Assembly (NCBI GenBank): GCA_934202525.1
Contig: CAKPYB010000017.1
Span: forward strand, 1 to 62,819
Length of the DNA stretch: 62,819 bases
Direction: 5' to 3'
From: an uncultured Prevotella sp.
GTDB taxonomy: Bacteria > Bacteroidota > Bacteroidia > Bacteroidales > Bacteroidaceae
The translations under genes and the position numbers were made by a program. Shown here piece after piece: positions 16,432 through 25,325 of the stretch. The notes under the pieces are model-generated. The model was not told where the DNA came from. It did no database searches and saw nothing but the letters and a program-made list of their open reading frames with translations. Numbering within the stretch: position 1 is the first letter of the stretch; each line of letters begins with the position of its first letter.

Positions 16432-17297
16432 AGTTTTCTTTTAATCTCATCCCATGTTTCCCGCTTTTCCATGTTCAGATAGTAGCGCAGGTGCTTTTCT
16501 ACTCTCTGCTCTACTGGCGGGAACTTCATATAGTCGCCAAAGAAGTGGCGCAGATAGGTATCTGCCTGTTCCGGCAGCAAGACGGTGGTATCCTCGAATG
16601 GGAATTCCTTTCCCTTGCCCAGCCATTCCTTCGGGAAAATCTCTTTATAATGGTAGGAACCCGTATTCACCAATACGTTCTTCGCCTTATCGAAGTCATA
16701 CAGGTGACTCATCTCGTCCATCTGCTGAATGAGGCGGTGGCGCATCTTGCTCCGGCAGAAGAAGGCGAGCGTCTTGATGGCAAAGCGGCCCCAGGTCTCT
16801 TTGTGCAGGAGCAGGGAAATGTAATCGATGAAAGTATTGTGGGTGGTTACGGCGTTCAGACGGTTGATGGTCTTGGAATATTTGCGATACAGCGCCTTTG
16901 CCGTTTCCAGGTCATCGTCGGTAGCATCAAGAGGGAAGATATCTACGTAAAGTCCGATGATGCAGGGACGCTCCTTCTCCTCGATAAGGGTGGTTTCGCG
17001 ATTCACGAGTTTGGAGAAATACAGAGGGTATGACTCGTTGTTGTAGGGAGTTACAACCTCGTATTTGCCAAAGTCTTCGTGCTTGGCGATTTCGAGCAGA
17101 CGGTCGTAGTCGGGGCGTGGCATCAGTACGTCGATGTCATCGTCCCAAGGAATCATTCCGTGGTGACGGGCAGCTCCGATGGCTGTTCCGGCACAACAGT
17201 AATATCTGAGGTGATACTTGTTGCAGATTTCGATGAAAGCCTTCAATATATCGAGTATTGTGGCGTTCCATTCCTTCTTGATGTTCTTAATATCCAT
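16428..17297 (-). CDS. LicD family phosphotransferase
   Basis: A 289-residue protein of the LicD/fukutin-related nucleotidyltransferase fold. The signature CCAGTAIGAARHHGMIPWDDD (residues 35-54, continuing IDV) contains the metal-binding DDDID at 52-56. It is followed by MPRPDYDRLL. Family members transfer phosphocholine or ribitol-phosphate from CDP-activated donors to glycans. Beside a TarI/ISPD-like gene, a CDP-ribitol-type donor is plausible. It is transcribed against the SDR gene from its own promoter (17319-17349). Confidence 0.88.
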   Translation of the reverse strand: MDIKNIKKEWNATILDILKAFIEICNKYHLRYYCCAGTAIGAARHHGMIPWDDDIDVLMPRPDYDRLLEIAKHEDFGKYEVVTPYNNESYPLYFSKLVNRETTLIEEKERPCIIGLYVDIFPLDATDDDLETAKALYRKYSKTINRLNAVTTHNTFIDYISLLLHKETWGRFAIKTLAFFCRSKMRHRLIQQMDEMSHLYDFDKAKNVLVNTGSYHYKEIFPKEWLGKGKEFPFEDTTVLLPEQADTYLRHFFGDYMKFPPVEQRVEKHLRYYLNMEKRETWDEIKRKL

Positions 17298-17318
17298 ACT
17301 TTTTCTGTTTTACGACTG

Positions 17319-17349
17319 CAAAAGTAAGCAAAAAGTTTTGAACTTCAAA
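17319..17349 (-). promoter_or_regulatory. Promoter of the LicD gene, overlapping the divergent flippase promoter
   Basis: On the minus strand: TTTG (17346-17349), a 19-bp spacer, TACTTTTG (17319-17326). It physically overlaps the plus-strand promoter at 17337-17367, so the two polymerases should compete. Confidence 0.7.
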
Positions 17350-17367
17350 CTATTTATGCTACTTTTG
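17337..17367 (+). promoter_or_regulatory. Promoter of the flippase gene
   Basis: TTTG (17337-17340), a 19-bp spacer, TACTTTTG (17360-17367). Perfect consensus, 51 bp before ATG 17419. It overlaps the divergent LicD promoter. Confidence 0.72.
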
Positions 17368-17418
17368 CATTCTAAAAAGTAAAAACAAGTAATATTCCAT
17401 ATTTATCAGATAGAAACG

Positions 17419-18855
17419 ATGGCAGAATCATTAAAGGAAAAAACCGCCAAGGGATTGTTCTGGGGAGCTATGAACAGTGGCTCTACCCAGGTACTCAATA
17501 TCCTCTTTGGCATCTTCTTGGCGCGCTTGTTGTCGCCAGCCGATTATGGTATCATCGGCATCCTCACCATATTCACCCTGATAGCGGGCAATCTGCAGAG
17601 TAGCGGTTTTACCCAGGCGCTGGTGAATATCAGGAAACCCACCGACAATGATTATAACTCGGTGTTCTGGTTTAATGTCCTGGTGAGTCTTACCATGTAT
17701 GTGGTGCTCTTTTTCTGTGCGCCGCTGATAGCAGATTTCTTCCATCAGCCTTGTCTCACCGCGCTGTCGCGCTTTGTGTTCCTGAGTTTCTTCATCTCTT
17801 CGTTTGGCATCGCCCAAAACGGATATATGATGAAGAACATGATGAACAAGGAGATAACCATCGTTAATTTCATGGCTCTGATCAGCTCGAATGTCGTGGG
17901 ACTGGTGCTGGCATTCAACGGCATGGCCTACTGGAGTCTTGCCTGGCAGCAGGTTATCTTCATCCTCGTGCTGAATATCGGAAGATATTATTATACAGGA
18001 TGGCGCCCGAACTTTCATATCGATTTCGGACCGGTGAGAAAGATGTTCGGATTCAGCGTGAAACTTTTGGTGACAAACATCATCAATACGGTGAGCAACA
18101 ATGTGTTGACCTTTGTCTTCGGTCGATTTTATCCGATTAATGATGTGGGTAACTATAGTCAGGCATACAATTGGGATACCAAAGCTAATTCGTTTGTTGC
18201 CAATACGGTGGGACAGATAGCGCAGCCCGTACTGGCTTCTATCCAGGACGATAAGAACCGCGAGTTGCTGGTGTTCAGAAAGATGCTCCGCTTTACGGCA
18301 TTCCTTTCTTTCCCATTGATGTTTGGCTTGACTTTGGTATCACGCGAATTCATCCTGATTACGATTCATGAGAAATGGATAGCCAGTGTGCCGCTGTTGC
18401 AGATCCTCTGTGTGAGCGGTGCCTTTATGCCTATCTATACGCTCTATCAGAACCTTGCCATCAGCAAGGGGCGTTCTGATGTATATATGTGGTGCAACAT
18501 CGGTCAGGTAGTGGGCTTGCTCGCCTTGGTATTGTTCTGTCATCAATATGGCATCCAGACCATGGTGATAGGCTACACCTTATTTATCATCGCCTGGCTT
18601 CTGGTCTGGCAGTGGATGATGAAGCGTGTTGCCGGCTTGCGGTTCCGCGATGTGGCAAAGGATATTCTGCCATTCATGCTCTGTGCGGCAGCCACGATGG
18701 TAGTTACCTATTTTATCACCCGCAGCCTGCAGAACATCTATCTCCTGCTGCTGGTTCGTCTGCTGGTTTCAGCCACCATCTACTTCTGTATCATGAAACT
18801 GCTGAAGGTGCAGATATTAGAAGAGTGTATAGCTTTCTGTAAGCGAGGTAGATAA
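17419..18855 (+). CDS. Polysaccharide flippase (Wzx-type, MOP superfamily)
   Basis: A 478-residue polytopic protein with about 12-14 hydrophobic segments. The N-terminus KEKTAKGLFWGAMNSGSTQV and the segment LARLLSPADYGIIGI are typical of the O-antigen/teichoic-acid exporter family (PF01943/PF13440 type). It would flip lipid-linked oligosaccharides across the inner membrane. The last 65 bp overlap the convergent GT2 gene. Confidence 0.9.
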   Translation: MAESLKEKTAKGLFWGAMNSGSTQVLNILFGIFLARLLSPADYGIIGILTIFTLIAGNLQSSGFTQALVNIRKPTDNDYNSVFWFNVLVSLTMYVVLFFCAPLIADFFHQPCLTALSRFVFLSFFISSFGIAQNGYMMKNMMNKEITIVNFMALISSNVVGLVLAFNGMAYWSLAWQQVIFILVLNIGRYYYTGWRPNFHIDFGPVRKMFGFSVKLLVTNIINTVSNNVLTFVFGRFYPINDVGNYSQAYNWDTKANSFVANTVGQIAQPVLASIQDDKNRELLVFRKMLRFTAFLSFPLMFGLTLVSREFILITIHEKWIASVPLLQILCVSGAFMPIYTLYQNLAISKGRSDVYMWCNIGQVVGLLALVLFCHQYGIQTMVIGYTLFIIAWLLVWQWMMKRVAGLRFRDVAKDILPFMLCAAATMVVTYFITRSLQNIYLLLLVRLLVSATIYFCIMKLLKVQILEECIAFCKRGR

Positions 18856-19765
18856 GATTCACCCTCTTGACAGGTACACCCTTTTTGATGAGCTTGATGA
18901 TGAGGCGGATGAGGCAGCTCTTAGGCTTGTAGGCGAGTGCCTGATCCACCTTTTCGAAGGCTACATGGGCATTTGCCGCCCAGCGGTAGGCATTGACGAT
19001 GCCTATCTCGGTGGCTCTGAGATACTGATGCTCCGTATCGTTCTGCTCAAAGAAATCGATGAGTCGGCGGGTTGACTTGAAGTATGACAGGAGGTTCTTT
19101 TCAGAGATGTTGTGATTGTAGGAATTCTCGTTGTCGGTGCGATAGTAATATACCGCATCATCGATGTTCACCTTTTTCCCGTAGAACATAAACTGGGCAT
19201 TCCAGAAAAGATCTTCCGCATAGTTGATGCCTTCTTCAAAGAATATCCTGTGCTCCATGATGAGCGAACGCTTATAGATTCTGCCCCACAGCCGGTTGGT
19301 GATGATGTTCTGGCAGACAAGCAGTTTGAGCAGTTTCCCGTCAGCAACATCAAAAGGCTTCTGGAGTATGCCTGCTTTTCCATCGCACCACTCCCTGTAG
19401 CTGCCATCAATCAGGTCGGCATGGCTACTATCTGCTTTTTCTGCCAGTTTCTTCACAGCATCTTTTGGCAGCATGTCATCGCTGTCGGCAAACAGAAGAT
19501 AATCGCCTGTAGCCGCCATCAGTGCCGTCTGTCTTGCAGCACCCACGCCCCGGTTTCTGTCGTGGTGGATGATACGTACCTGTTGTGCTCTTTCAGGATA
19601 TTCCTTCAGGAGCGATTGCAGGATACCGATGCTTTTATCGGGGGTGCAGTCATCTACAAAGATGTATTCGATAGGCGCATACGACTGCTCGAACAATGAC
19701 CGGGCGCACTGTTCGATATATTTTTCTACCCCATAAATGGGAGTTAAGATACTTATTTTCAGCAT
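18791..19765 (-). CDS. Glycosyltransferase family 2
   Basis: A 324-residue GT-A enzyme. It starts MLKISILTPIYGVEKYIEQC, with YIFVDDCTPDKSI, GVGAARQTALMAATGDYLLFADSDD (DxD at the end) and a C-terminal helical tail. It probably builds the same surface glycan as the neighbouring flippase. The 3' end runs 65 bp into the flippase gene on the other strand. The gene behind it on the same strand is a membrane protein 47 bp upstream, so the two may be co-transcribed. Confidence 0.88.
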   Translation of the reverse strand: MLKISILTPIYGVEKYIEQCARSLFEQSYAPIEYIFVDDCTPDKSIGILQSLLKEYPERAQQVRIIHHDRNRGVGAARQTALMAATGDYLLFADSDDMLPKDAVKKLAEKADSSHADLIDGSYREWCDGKAGILQKPFDVADGKLLKLLVCQNIITNRLWGRIYKRSLIMEHRIFFEEGINYAEDLFWNAQFMFYGKKVNIDDAVYYYRTDNENSYNHNISEKNLLSYFKSTRRLIDFFEQNDTEHQYLRATEIGIVNAYRWAANAHVAFEKVDQALAYKPKSCLIRLIIKLIKKGVPVKRVNLIYLAYRKLYTLLISAPSAVS

Positions 19766-19812
19766 GATGTTTTTAATCTAAGATACTTTTTTATCTTGCC
19801 TGATTCCCGTTC

Positions 19813-21150
19813 TTATCTTGTGAGATACTGGAATATCAGCGTGCTGTTATAGAAGAACAGGAAGATGGTGATGATGGCGAGTCCTCCGCGAAGATAAGGC
19901 AGATATTTCTCCTGACAGTTTCTGATGATGTATCCGATACAGATCGGAATGATGAATGCCCAATGAGCAGCCATGATATAAACCTCGTTCAGTCCGAATC
20001 CCATGACCAGATGAATGAAGGCATCGCATGCCACCCATGAGGCAGTGAGCCAGAGAAAGGCAGAGCGTCTTCCCATCCAAAAGCCCATGCACAGCAGAAT
20101 CACGATGATACCCTCTATGATATAAGGAACGGGCGTCTGGTATTTCACGAATATCGGACGGTGACTGTGGATATCTTCCAGCAGATGCTCCCTGTGCAGG
20201 ATAAGTGATTCGCCAAAAACGTTTTCAACCAGTGATTCAGACCGTGAGATAGACATATCAGCCCATGAAAGCATGCCCCGTTTCTGGATATTCTTGCCTG
20301 CGATGGCCTTATCGTGCTTTTGTTTCTGTTCCATCTTTGCCCTGAAAGTACTGTCTTTAGCAGCCTTTTGGGCAACGAGCCTTTCTCCTTCCAGTCGGTT
20401 AGGAATGATGAAAGCCTTGTTCTGGTAGATGCCTGCAGCCCCTATCAGGAGGGTAGGCAAGATGATGCCCAAAGCCAGATATTTCGGGCGGAAGAGCCTT
20501 TTGCCGTTGGTAAAGAGGGCAGCAAGGAAAGTCTTGGCGCCATTGCTCAGCGTGATGCCTGCCGTGAAGAAAAAGAGCAGGGCTGTTTGCCACCAAGGCA
20601 TGCTGCGGTGTTCCTTCTGCTGCTTGCCTGCCAGATAAAGTGTCATCGACAGGAAGAAAAGCGACATGCCGAAATGGTCATCCACAAAGGTGACGAGCAG
20701 CACGTAGGCAAAGGAGAAGAGCATCGCCGTAAGCACATTGCTGTCTATCGCCTTCAACTGCATCACTTCTCTGAAGATTCTTCGGAAGAAGAGGGTTGAG
20801 TAGGTGGAGAAGAATGTCATCATCACCGCCACGATGGTGGTTGCCCAGTTGCGGGAGGTGAGTTCTATCAGCCAGCCGTTCAGTACCGAGAAGGGATAGA
20901 GGAAGAAAGGGAGCATGGGGTGGCGATACTCCGTATAATACACCTTCCATTTTGAGAGGGTAAGATAGGTGTAGGGGTCAAAACCAGAAATCTGAAAGTT
21001 CTTGGTGAAGAGCGTCCAAAATCCTGCTTTCGGTTTGCCGAAATCATCAAAATGATAGGTTATCATCAGCACATTGAAGGCGATGATAACGATGAGTGTA
21101 ATCAAGGCAAAGAGCCTTTCTTCTTTTTTAATTCTAAATATATTGTTCAT
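19813..21150 (-). CDS. Polytopic membrane protein, paralogue A (possible DUF6080)
   Basis: A 445-residue protein with about 9-11 transmembrane segments. It starts MNNIFRIKKEERLFALITLI, then FDPYTYLTLSKWKVYYTEYRHPMLPFF, VDDHFGMSLFFLSM, a cytoplasmic charged stretch, and FGLNEVYIMAAHWAF. It matches the protein at 22252-23691 along its whole length (GFDPxTY, YRHPxLxFF, DHFxMS, GFGxNEVYIMxAH). The layout resembles C-type (GT-C) sugar transferases, but no catalytic acidic motif can be assigned. I recall this family as DUF6080, which is unverified. ATG 21150 aligns with the paralogue start. Confidence 0.7.
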   Translation of the reverse strand: MNNIFRIKKEERLFALITLIVIIAFNVLMITYHFDDFGKPKAGFWTLFTKNFQISGFDPYTYLTLSKWKVYYTEYRHPMLPFFLYPFSVLNGWLIELTSRNWATTIVAVMMTFFSTYSTLFFRRIFREVMQLKAIDSNVLTAMLFSFAYVLLVTFVDDHFGMSLFFLSMTLYLAGKQQKEHRSMPWWQTALLFFFTAGITLSNGAKTFLAALFTNGKRLFRPKYLALGIILPTLLIGAAGIYQNKAFIIPNRLEGERLVAQKAAKDSTFRAKMEQKQKHDKAIAGKNIQKRGMLSWADMSISRSESLVENVFGESLILHREHLLEDIHSHRPIFVKYQTPVPYIIEGIIVILLCMGFWMGRRSAFLWLTASWVACDAFIHLVMGFGLNEVYIMAAHWAFIIPICIGYIIRNCQEKYLPYLRGGLAIITIFLFFYNSTLIFQYLTR

Positions 21151-21285
21151 TCTCTGATTATTTTTTTGCTGGGCTGATGCATGCCGCATCTCCTTCTTAG
21201 CGCTGCAAAAGTAATTGTTTTTTCTGAATATTCAAAAAGAAAGGCTCTATTTTGTGTCTTTTTTCTGATAAAAACGGAGTTTTAT

Positions 21286-21316
21286 TTTGTATTCTCTTTT
21301 ATTTGGTGTATCTTTG
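21286..21316 (+). promoter_or_regulatory. Promoter of the GT14 gene
   Basis: TTTG (21286-21289), 19 bp, TATCTTTG (21309-21316), 57 bp before ATG 21373. Confidence 0.72.
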
Positions 21317-21372
21317 TCGCAATGATGATGAAAAAGTCATCAGAACGGACAGTTGGATAATAAAGATAAATA

Positions 21373-22248
21373 ATGACAATGAAACATGCTTTTTTGATAA
21401 TGGCTCATGGCAGTTTACCGCTTCTGAGGGTATTGCTGTCGATGCTCGATGATGAGCGCAATGATATATTTCTGCATATCGACCGGAAATCGGATATGCT
21501 GGATGGTGCTGAACCGCTGGTTCTTTCCAAGGCACGCCTCTTTTTATTGGAACAGAGGGTGGATGTGCGTTGGGGAAATCTGAGCCAGATTAAGGCGGAG
21601 TATGTGCTTTTCGAGGAGGCTTTGAAGCATGGACCTTATGCCTACTACCATCTGCTGAGTGGTCAGGATTTACCTATCAAATCGCAGGATTACATCCATC
21701 AGTTCTTTGAGGAGCATCAGGGTAAGGAGTTTGTGGGCATCAATCATGGTGAGGAATTTGAATGGGATTGCCGCCGGAAGATGATGCGTTATTGGCTATT
21801 TACCAGTCTTACCCGCTCGAAGTATGGGGCTTTGAATGCCATTACCAGGCGACTGAACAAATATCTTTCGATGCTGCTCATGCCGTTCCTGCATCGCCAG
21901 AAGATGGATTTTGCCAAGGGTGCCAACTGGGTGAGCATCACGCAGGCATGTGTGGAGTATGTGGTGAGCCAGAAGCCGTTTGTATTGAAAAGATTCAATT
22001 ATACCTTCTGCCCTGATGAGTTCTTCCTGCAGACCCTGGTATGGAATCAGCCCGATTTCCGGGCCGCCCTGTATTCTGAAGAAGATGAATATGAGGGCTG
22101 CATGCGACTCATTGACTGGAAACGGGGCAATCCATACGTCTGGACTTTGGCAGACAAAGAGGAGCTGGAACAAAGCAACCGCCTCTTTGCCCGTAAGTTT
22201 GATATGAAGCATGAGGATATCATCCGCTGGATCAAGGCTTCTTGCTAA
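21373..22248 (+). CDS. Core-2/I-branching beta-1,6-N-acetylglucosaminyltransferase family (GT14)
   Basis: A 291-residue protein starting MTMKHAFLIMAHGSLPLL. It shows FLHIDRKSD, LFEEALKHGPYAYYHLLSGQDLPIKSQDYIHQFFEEH and GANWVSITQACVEYV followed by CPDEFFLQTLV, all GT14 landmarks. Bacterial members add branching sugars to surface glycans. It lies between two minus-strand membrane-protein paralogues and ends 3 bp before the end of the second. It has its own strong promoter. Confidence 0.9.
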   Translation: MTMKHAFLIMAHGSLPLLRVLLSMLDDERNDIFLHIDRKSDMLDGAEPLVLSKARLFLLEQRVDVRWGNLSQIKAEYVLFEEALKHGPYAYYHLLSGQDLPIKSQDYIHQFFEEHQGKEFVGINHGEEFEWDCRRKMMRYWLFTSLTRSKYGALNAITRRLNKYLSMLLMPFLHRQKMDFAKGANWVSITQACVEYVVSQKPFVLKRFNYTFCPDEFFLQTLVWNQPDFRAALYSEEDEYEGCMRLIDWKRGNPYVWTLADKEELEQSNRLFARKFDMKHEDIIRWIKASC

Positions 22249-22251
22249 TAT

Positions 22252-23691
22252 TTATCCTAGCATGTAGCCTACCAGCAGATATCCGTTGCTTATCCACAGA
22301 TAGAGGGTGATGGCGAGCATCAATCCTCTGAAGGCCCATTTCAGGTTCTTTCCTTTTGCCTTGAGCGCCAGGAAGGCGATGGCGATAGGAAGGGCATACA
22401 TATAGTGGGCAGTCATGATATATACCTCGTTGATACCGAAGCCCAAACCGATATGGAGGGCAGCATCCATCAGGAAGAATGTCAGGGTGAGCCAGAGAAA
22501 CTTTGATTTTCTTCCGGCAAGGATGCCAAGTAAGAAAAGCACAACGATGCATGCCTCTACCACATAATTGACCGCAGACTGGTATTTCACGATAACCGGA
22601 CGGTTGCGCAATACATCGCCCAGAAGGTTCTGCTGGTGCAGCATGATGCTTTCACCGAAGAAATTCTCGACCAGAGTTTGCGAGCGAGAGGTCGTCTTGT
22701 CGGTCCAGTTCATGAATTCTCCCTTGGCGATAGGCTTGCCCGTGTTCTTGTTCCATATCTGTTTATGGTCACGAACATATTTGGCATGCGCTTTATCCTT
22801 GATGATTTTCCTGACGGCAGTTTCTACCTTTGCCGAGTCTTTCACGCCAGTGCTGTCGCGGTATTGCTGGTAAATCTTGGCTGTGGCTTCCTTGTTTTTC
22901 TTCATCTTAGCCTCGTGTCTTGCCATCTCCTTAGGCCATACGAAGGTGCGGTATTCCCATCTTGCAAAGCCCCACATGAGGGCTGCAGGAAGGATAACTC
23001 CTATCAGGAAGTATTTGATGCTGAAGAACTTTCTGCCATTGGTGAAGAGGGCGGCAAGATAGGTCTTCAGACCATTGTTGAGCGATACGCCCGCTGTAAA
23101 TACAAAGAGCAGGATAGTCTGCCAGATGGTAAGCTGTCTGCCTTTCTTCATGCATACGCCTGTGATATACAGGGTACAGAGGAGTATGATCATCGACATG
23201 ATGAAATGGTCGGGTACCATCGCAGAAACCATCACATAGGCGAAAGAAAAATAGAAGGCAGAGAGCAGATTTGCATCAAAGCGCTCTGTACCAATCACTT
23301 CTCTGAATATACGATAAAGGAAAATGAAGGAATAGAAGGCGCAGAACACCAGGATAGCTCCCACGACAAACTGAACGCAGTTGATGCCGGTAAGCATCAT
23401 CAATCCTTGATTTATCTGATTCGGGATATACATGAAGAACGCCAGCAGCGGGTGGCGGTATACGTTATATTCTGTGTCCCAGTGAGATACGATGCTATAG
23501 GTAAGCGGGTCGAAACCTGCCACATGGAAGGTCTTGACAAAGAGTTTGTGATAATTCTCTGTAATCTGCGAGAACTGGCTGTGGTATTTGATGACAGTCA
23601 GGGCATTGAGGGCACATGCTATGATGAGTGCGACGAGTGCTGAAACTCTTTCCTCTTTCTTGATTTTAAAAATATCGAATATCTTTTTCAT
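22252..23691 (-). CDS. Polytopic membrane protein, paralogue B (possible DUF6080)
   Basis: A 479-residue paralogue of the protein at 19813-21150 with the same order of segments: N-terminal FKIKKEERVSALVALI, VAGFDPLTYSIVSHW, YRHPLLAFF, VPDHFIMSMIILL, a Lys-rich cytoplasmic stretch (KMKKNKEATAKIYQQYRD), RSQTLVENFFGESIMLH and GFGINEVYIMTAHY. About 10 transmembrane segments are visible. A role in lipid-linked sugar transfer is suggested only by context. GtrA lies 31 bp upstream on the same strand. Confidence 0.7.
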   Translation of the reverse strand: MKKIFDIFKIKKEERVSALVALIIACALNALTVIKYHSQFSQITENYHKLFVKTFHVAGFDPLTYSIVSHWDTEYNVYRHPLLAFFMYIPNQINQGLMMLTGINCVQFVVGAILVFCAFYSFIFLYRIFREVIGTERFDANLLSAFYFSFAYVMVSAMVPDHFIMSMIILLCTLYITGVCMKKGRQLTIWQTILLFVFTAGVSLNNGLKTYLAALFTNGRKFFSIKYFLIGVILPAALMWGFARWEYRTFVWPKEMARHEAKMKKNKEATAKIYQQYRDSTGVKDSAKVETAVRKIIKDKAHAKYVRDHKQIWNKNTGKPIAKGEFMNWTDKTTSRSQTLVENFFGESIMLHQQNLLGDVLRNRPVIVKYQSAVNYVVEACIVVLFLLGILAGRKSKFLWLTLTFFLMDAALHIGLGFGINEVYIMTAHYMYALPIAIAFLALKAKGKNLKWAFRGLMLAITLYLWISNGYLLVGYMLG

Positions 23692-23722
23692 ATCTTTCTT
23701 TTATCGTGTTTTGGGAATCCCC

Positions 23723-24133
23723 TTATTTCTTCAGGAAGAACCTTACCAGGAGGAAGTTTACCGGGATGCAGATGCAGAGGGTGGGTATCATAGCCAGCTG
23801 TTTGGCTAGACCCAAGCCTACGAAGAGGTTGAGGCAGAGAGTCTGCATCGAGTAGTTGACGATGTGGGAGAGGGTGAATCCTGCTCCGCGCTTGGCATTC
23901 GCCTTTACCTTGAAGGTATAGCGGGTGCTGGCGATGAAATTGAAGATGAAACTCACGATGTAGGCGATGGTGTTGGCGGTGGTAGCCAGACTGTGGTCGC
24001 CCATGTTGGGGATGAAATGGGCCAGCGCCGGCATCATAGCCAGGTAGATGACATATTGCAGTACCGTAGCCAGTCCGCCTACGATTCCGAATCTGATGAC
24101 TTCGCCCAGCTTCTCCCGCTTGGCATTATCCAT
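23723..24133 (-). CDS. GtrA family membrane protein
   Basis: A 136-residue protein with four transmembrane helices and the GtrA pattern: VIRFGIVGGLATVLQYVIY, NTIAYIVSFIFNFIASTRYTF, then two C-terminal helices ending NFLLVRFFLKK. GtrA-type proteins move or position lipid-linked sugars in glycan modification. In-frame ATGs also exist at 24160 and 24187. A minus-strand promoter at 24165-24196 places the transcript start near 24160, so I prefer ATG 24133. Confidence 0.85.
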   Translation of the reverse strand: MDNAKREKLGEVIRFGIVGGLATVLQYVIYLAMMPALAHFIPNMGDHSLATTANTIAYIVSFIFNFIASTRYTFKVKANAKRGAGFTLSHIVNYSMQTLCLNLFVGLGLAKQLAMIPTLCICIPVNFLLVRFFLKK

Positions 24134-24164
24134 ATTATTTATCTTGTTCTTGATATTCATGTTG

Positions 24165-24196
24165 CAAAAGTACTTCAAAATCTCCAAATTACCAAA
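24165..24196 (-). promoter_or_regulatory. Promoter of the GtrA-membrane protein unit
   Basis: On the minus strand: TTTG (24193-24196), 20 bp, TACTTTTG (24165-24172). Confidence 0.6.
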
Positions 24197-24212
24197 TATA
24201 TCGTGGTATTAT

Positions 24213-25193
24213 TTATCTCAGCATCTTTCCTTTTCCGAAGAGATAAGCCAGATGGGTCTTCTCCATCATCTTGGCGATGCCGATGCTTCCGGCAATGGCG
24301 ATGAAGATGGTAACGAGGGCAAAACAGATTTCGCTCCTGTCCCAGCTAAAGAGGGGATGATAAAACTTGGCTGCCATCGTAAAGATGGGGTGGAAGAGGT
24401 AGATGGGCAGCGTGTTGCGGCCTATATATAATAAGGTGTCTTCTGTCTTTCGGACGCAGGCATTATCCTGTAGGAGTTTGATGAGGCTGTGTATCCACAT
24501 CAGGGATGAAATGCAGCACCAGCAGGAGAAGACGATGGCGAGCGTGCCCCAGTCGTACCATTCTTCCAAGCCCAGCAAGTTGATCCAGAGAAGCAGGGCA
24601 ACCGGTGAAGGACGAAAGATTCTGTCAAAGCCGATATGGCATTGTCTGAGTACCGCTCCGATGAAATAATAGGTGGCGGCACTGGGCGAAAGAGCGGGTG
24701 TCTTGGACAGGAGCAGGAGTAGGGTGGCGAAGATGAAGAGGCTTGTGGTGGTGCTCATCGTCGTTTTTCCCTGTCTGAGGGCTCCCCAGGTTGCTCCCTT
24801 GAAACTGACGTAATAGAGAATGCCGCAGATAATCATGGTCTGGATGAACCAATAAGGACCGATGGAAGTAACGAATATCTTCTCACAAATCTGAGAGAGT
24901 GACAGTTCCGTGATGCCATCTCTCACCGGCATGAAATAGGAGAGGACAGAGAAACCGGTTACCATGATGACGTAAGGCAAGGCGAGACACATCAGGTATC
25001 TTCCCATCTCCTTTGGGCTTTTCTCGATATTCACGAGATAGCCCGTGATGATGAGGAAGGTAGGCATCATGAACGAGAGGATGCCTGCCTTGAGCTGGGG
25101 GTATACGTTGCCGAAGCTCACGATATGAATCAATATCATGAGAATAATGAGTATGGCTCTTATCCAGTCGATGTCTGTATTCCTTTGTTTCAT
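24213..25193 (-). CDS. Acyltransferase 3 family membrane protein
   Basis: A 326-residue polytopic protein. It starts MKQRNTDIDWIRAILIILMILIHIVSF, the family signature with the proposed catalytic His in the first helix, followed by IITGYLVN and about ten hydrophobic helices. Members O-acetylate surface sugars. A TTG 15 bp upstream is in frame, but ATG 25193 fits the family. A minus-strand TATATTTG at 25240-25247 gives a leader of about 40 nt. Confidence 0.87.
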   Translation of the reverse strand: MKQRNTDIDWIRAILIILMILIHIVSFGNVYPQLKAGILSFMMPTFLIITGYLVNIEKSPKEMGRYLMCLALPYVIMVTGFSVLSYFMPVRDGITELSLSQICEKIFVTSIGPYWFIQTMIICGILYYVSFKGATWGALRQGKTTMSTTTSLFIFATLLLLLSKTPALSPSAATYYFIGAVLRQCHIGFDRIFRPSPVALLLWINLLGLEEWYDWGTLAIVFSCWCCISSLMWIHSLIKLLQDNACVRKTEDTLLYIGRNTLPIYLFHPIFTMAAKFYHPLFSWDRSEICFALVTIFIAIAGSIGIAKMMEKTHLAYLFGKGKMLR

Positions 25194-25239
25194 AATGAAT
25201 ATATTCAAAATCTTTACTTGTTGATGTTACAATTGGTGG

Positions 25240-25247
25240 CAAATATA
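25240..25247 (-). promoter_or_regulatory. -7 element for the acyltransferase gene
   Basis: TATATTTG on the minus strand, 46 bp before ATG 25193. Confidence 0.5.
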
Positions 25248-25325
25248 CATAAAATATTCTTTTCCTCAAAATCTTTTTGCCTAAAATTCCCCCAGATTCT
25301 CAAAATCTTGCCTGTGTAAGTCTTA

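Noticed and set aside
22636..23643. 335-codon plus-strand frame inside the membrane protein gene
   Set aside because: Antisense shadow; the minus-strand protein has a clear paralogue in the window.
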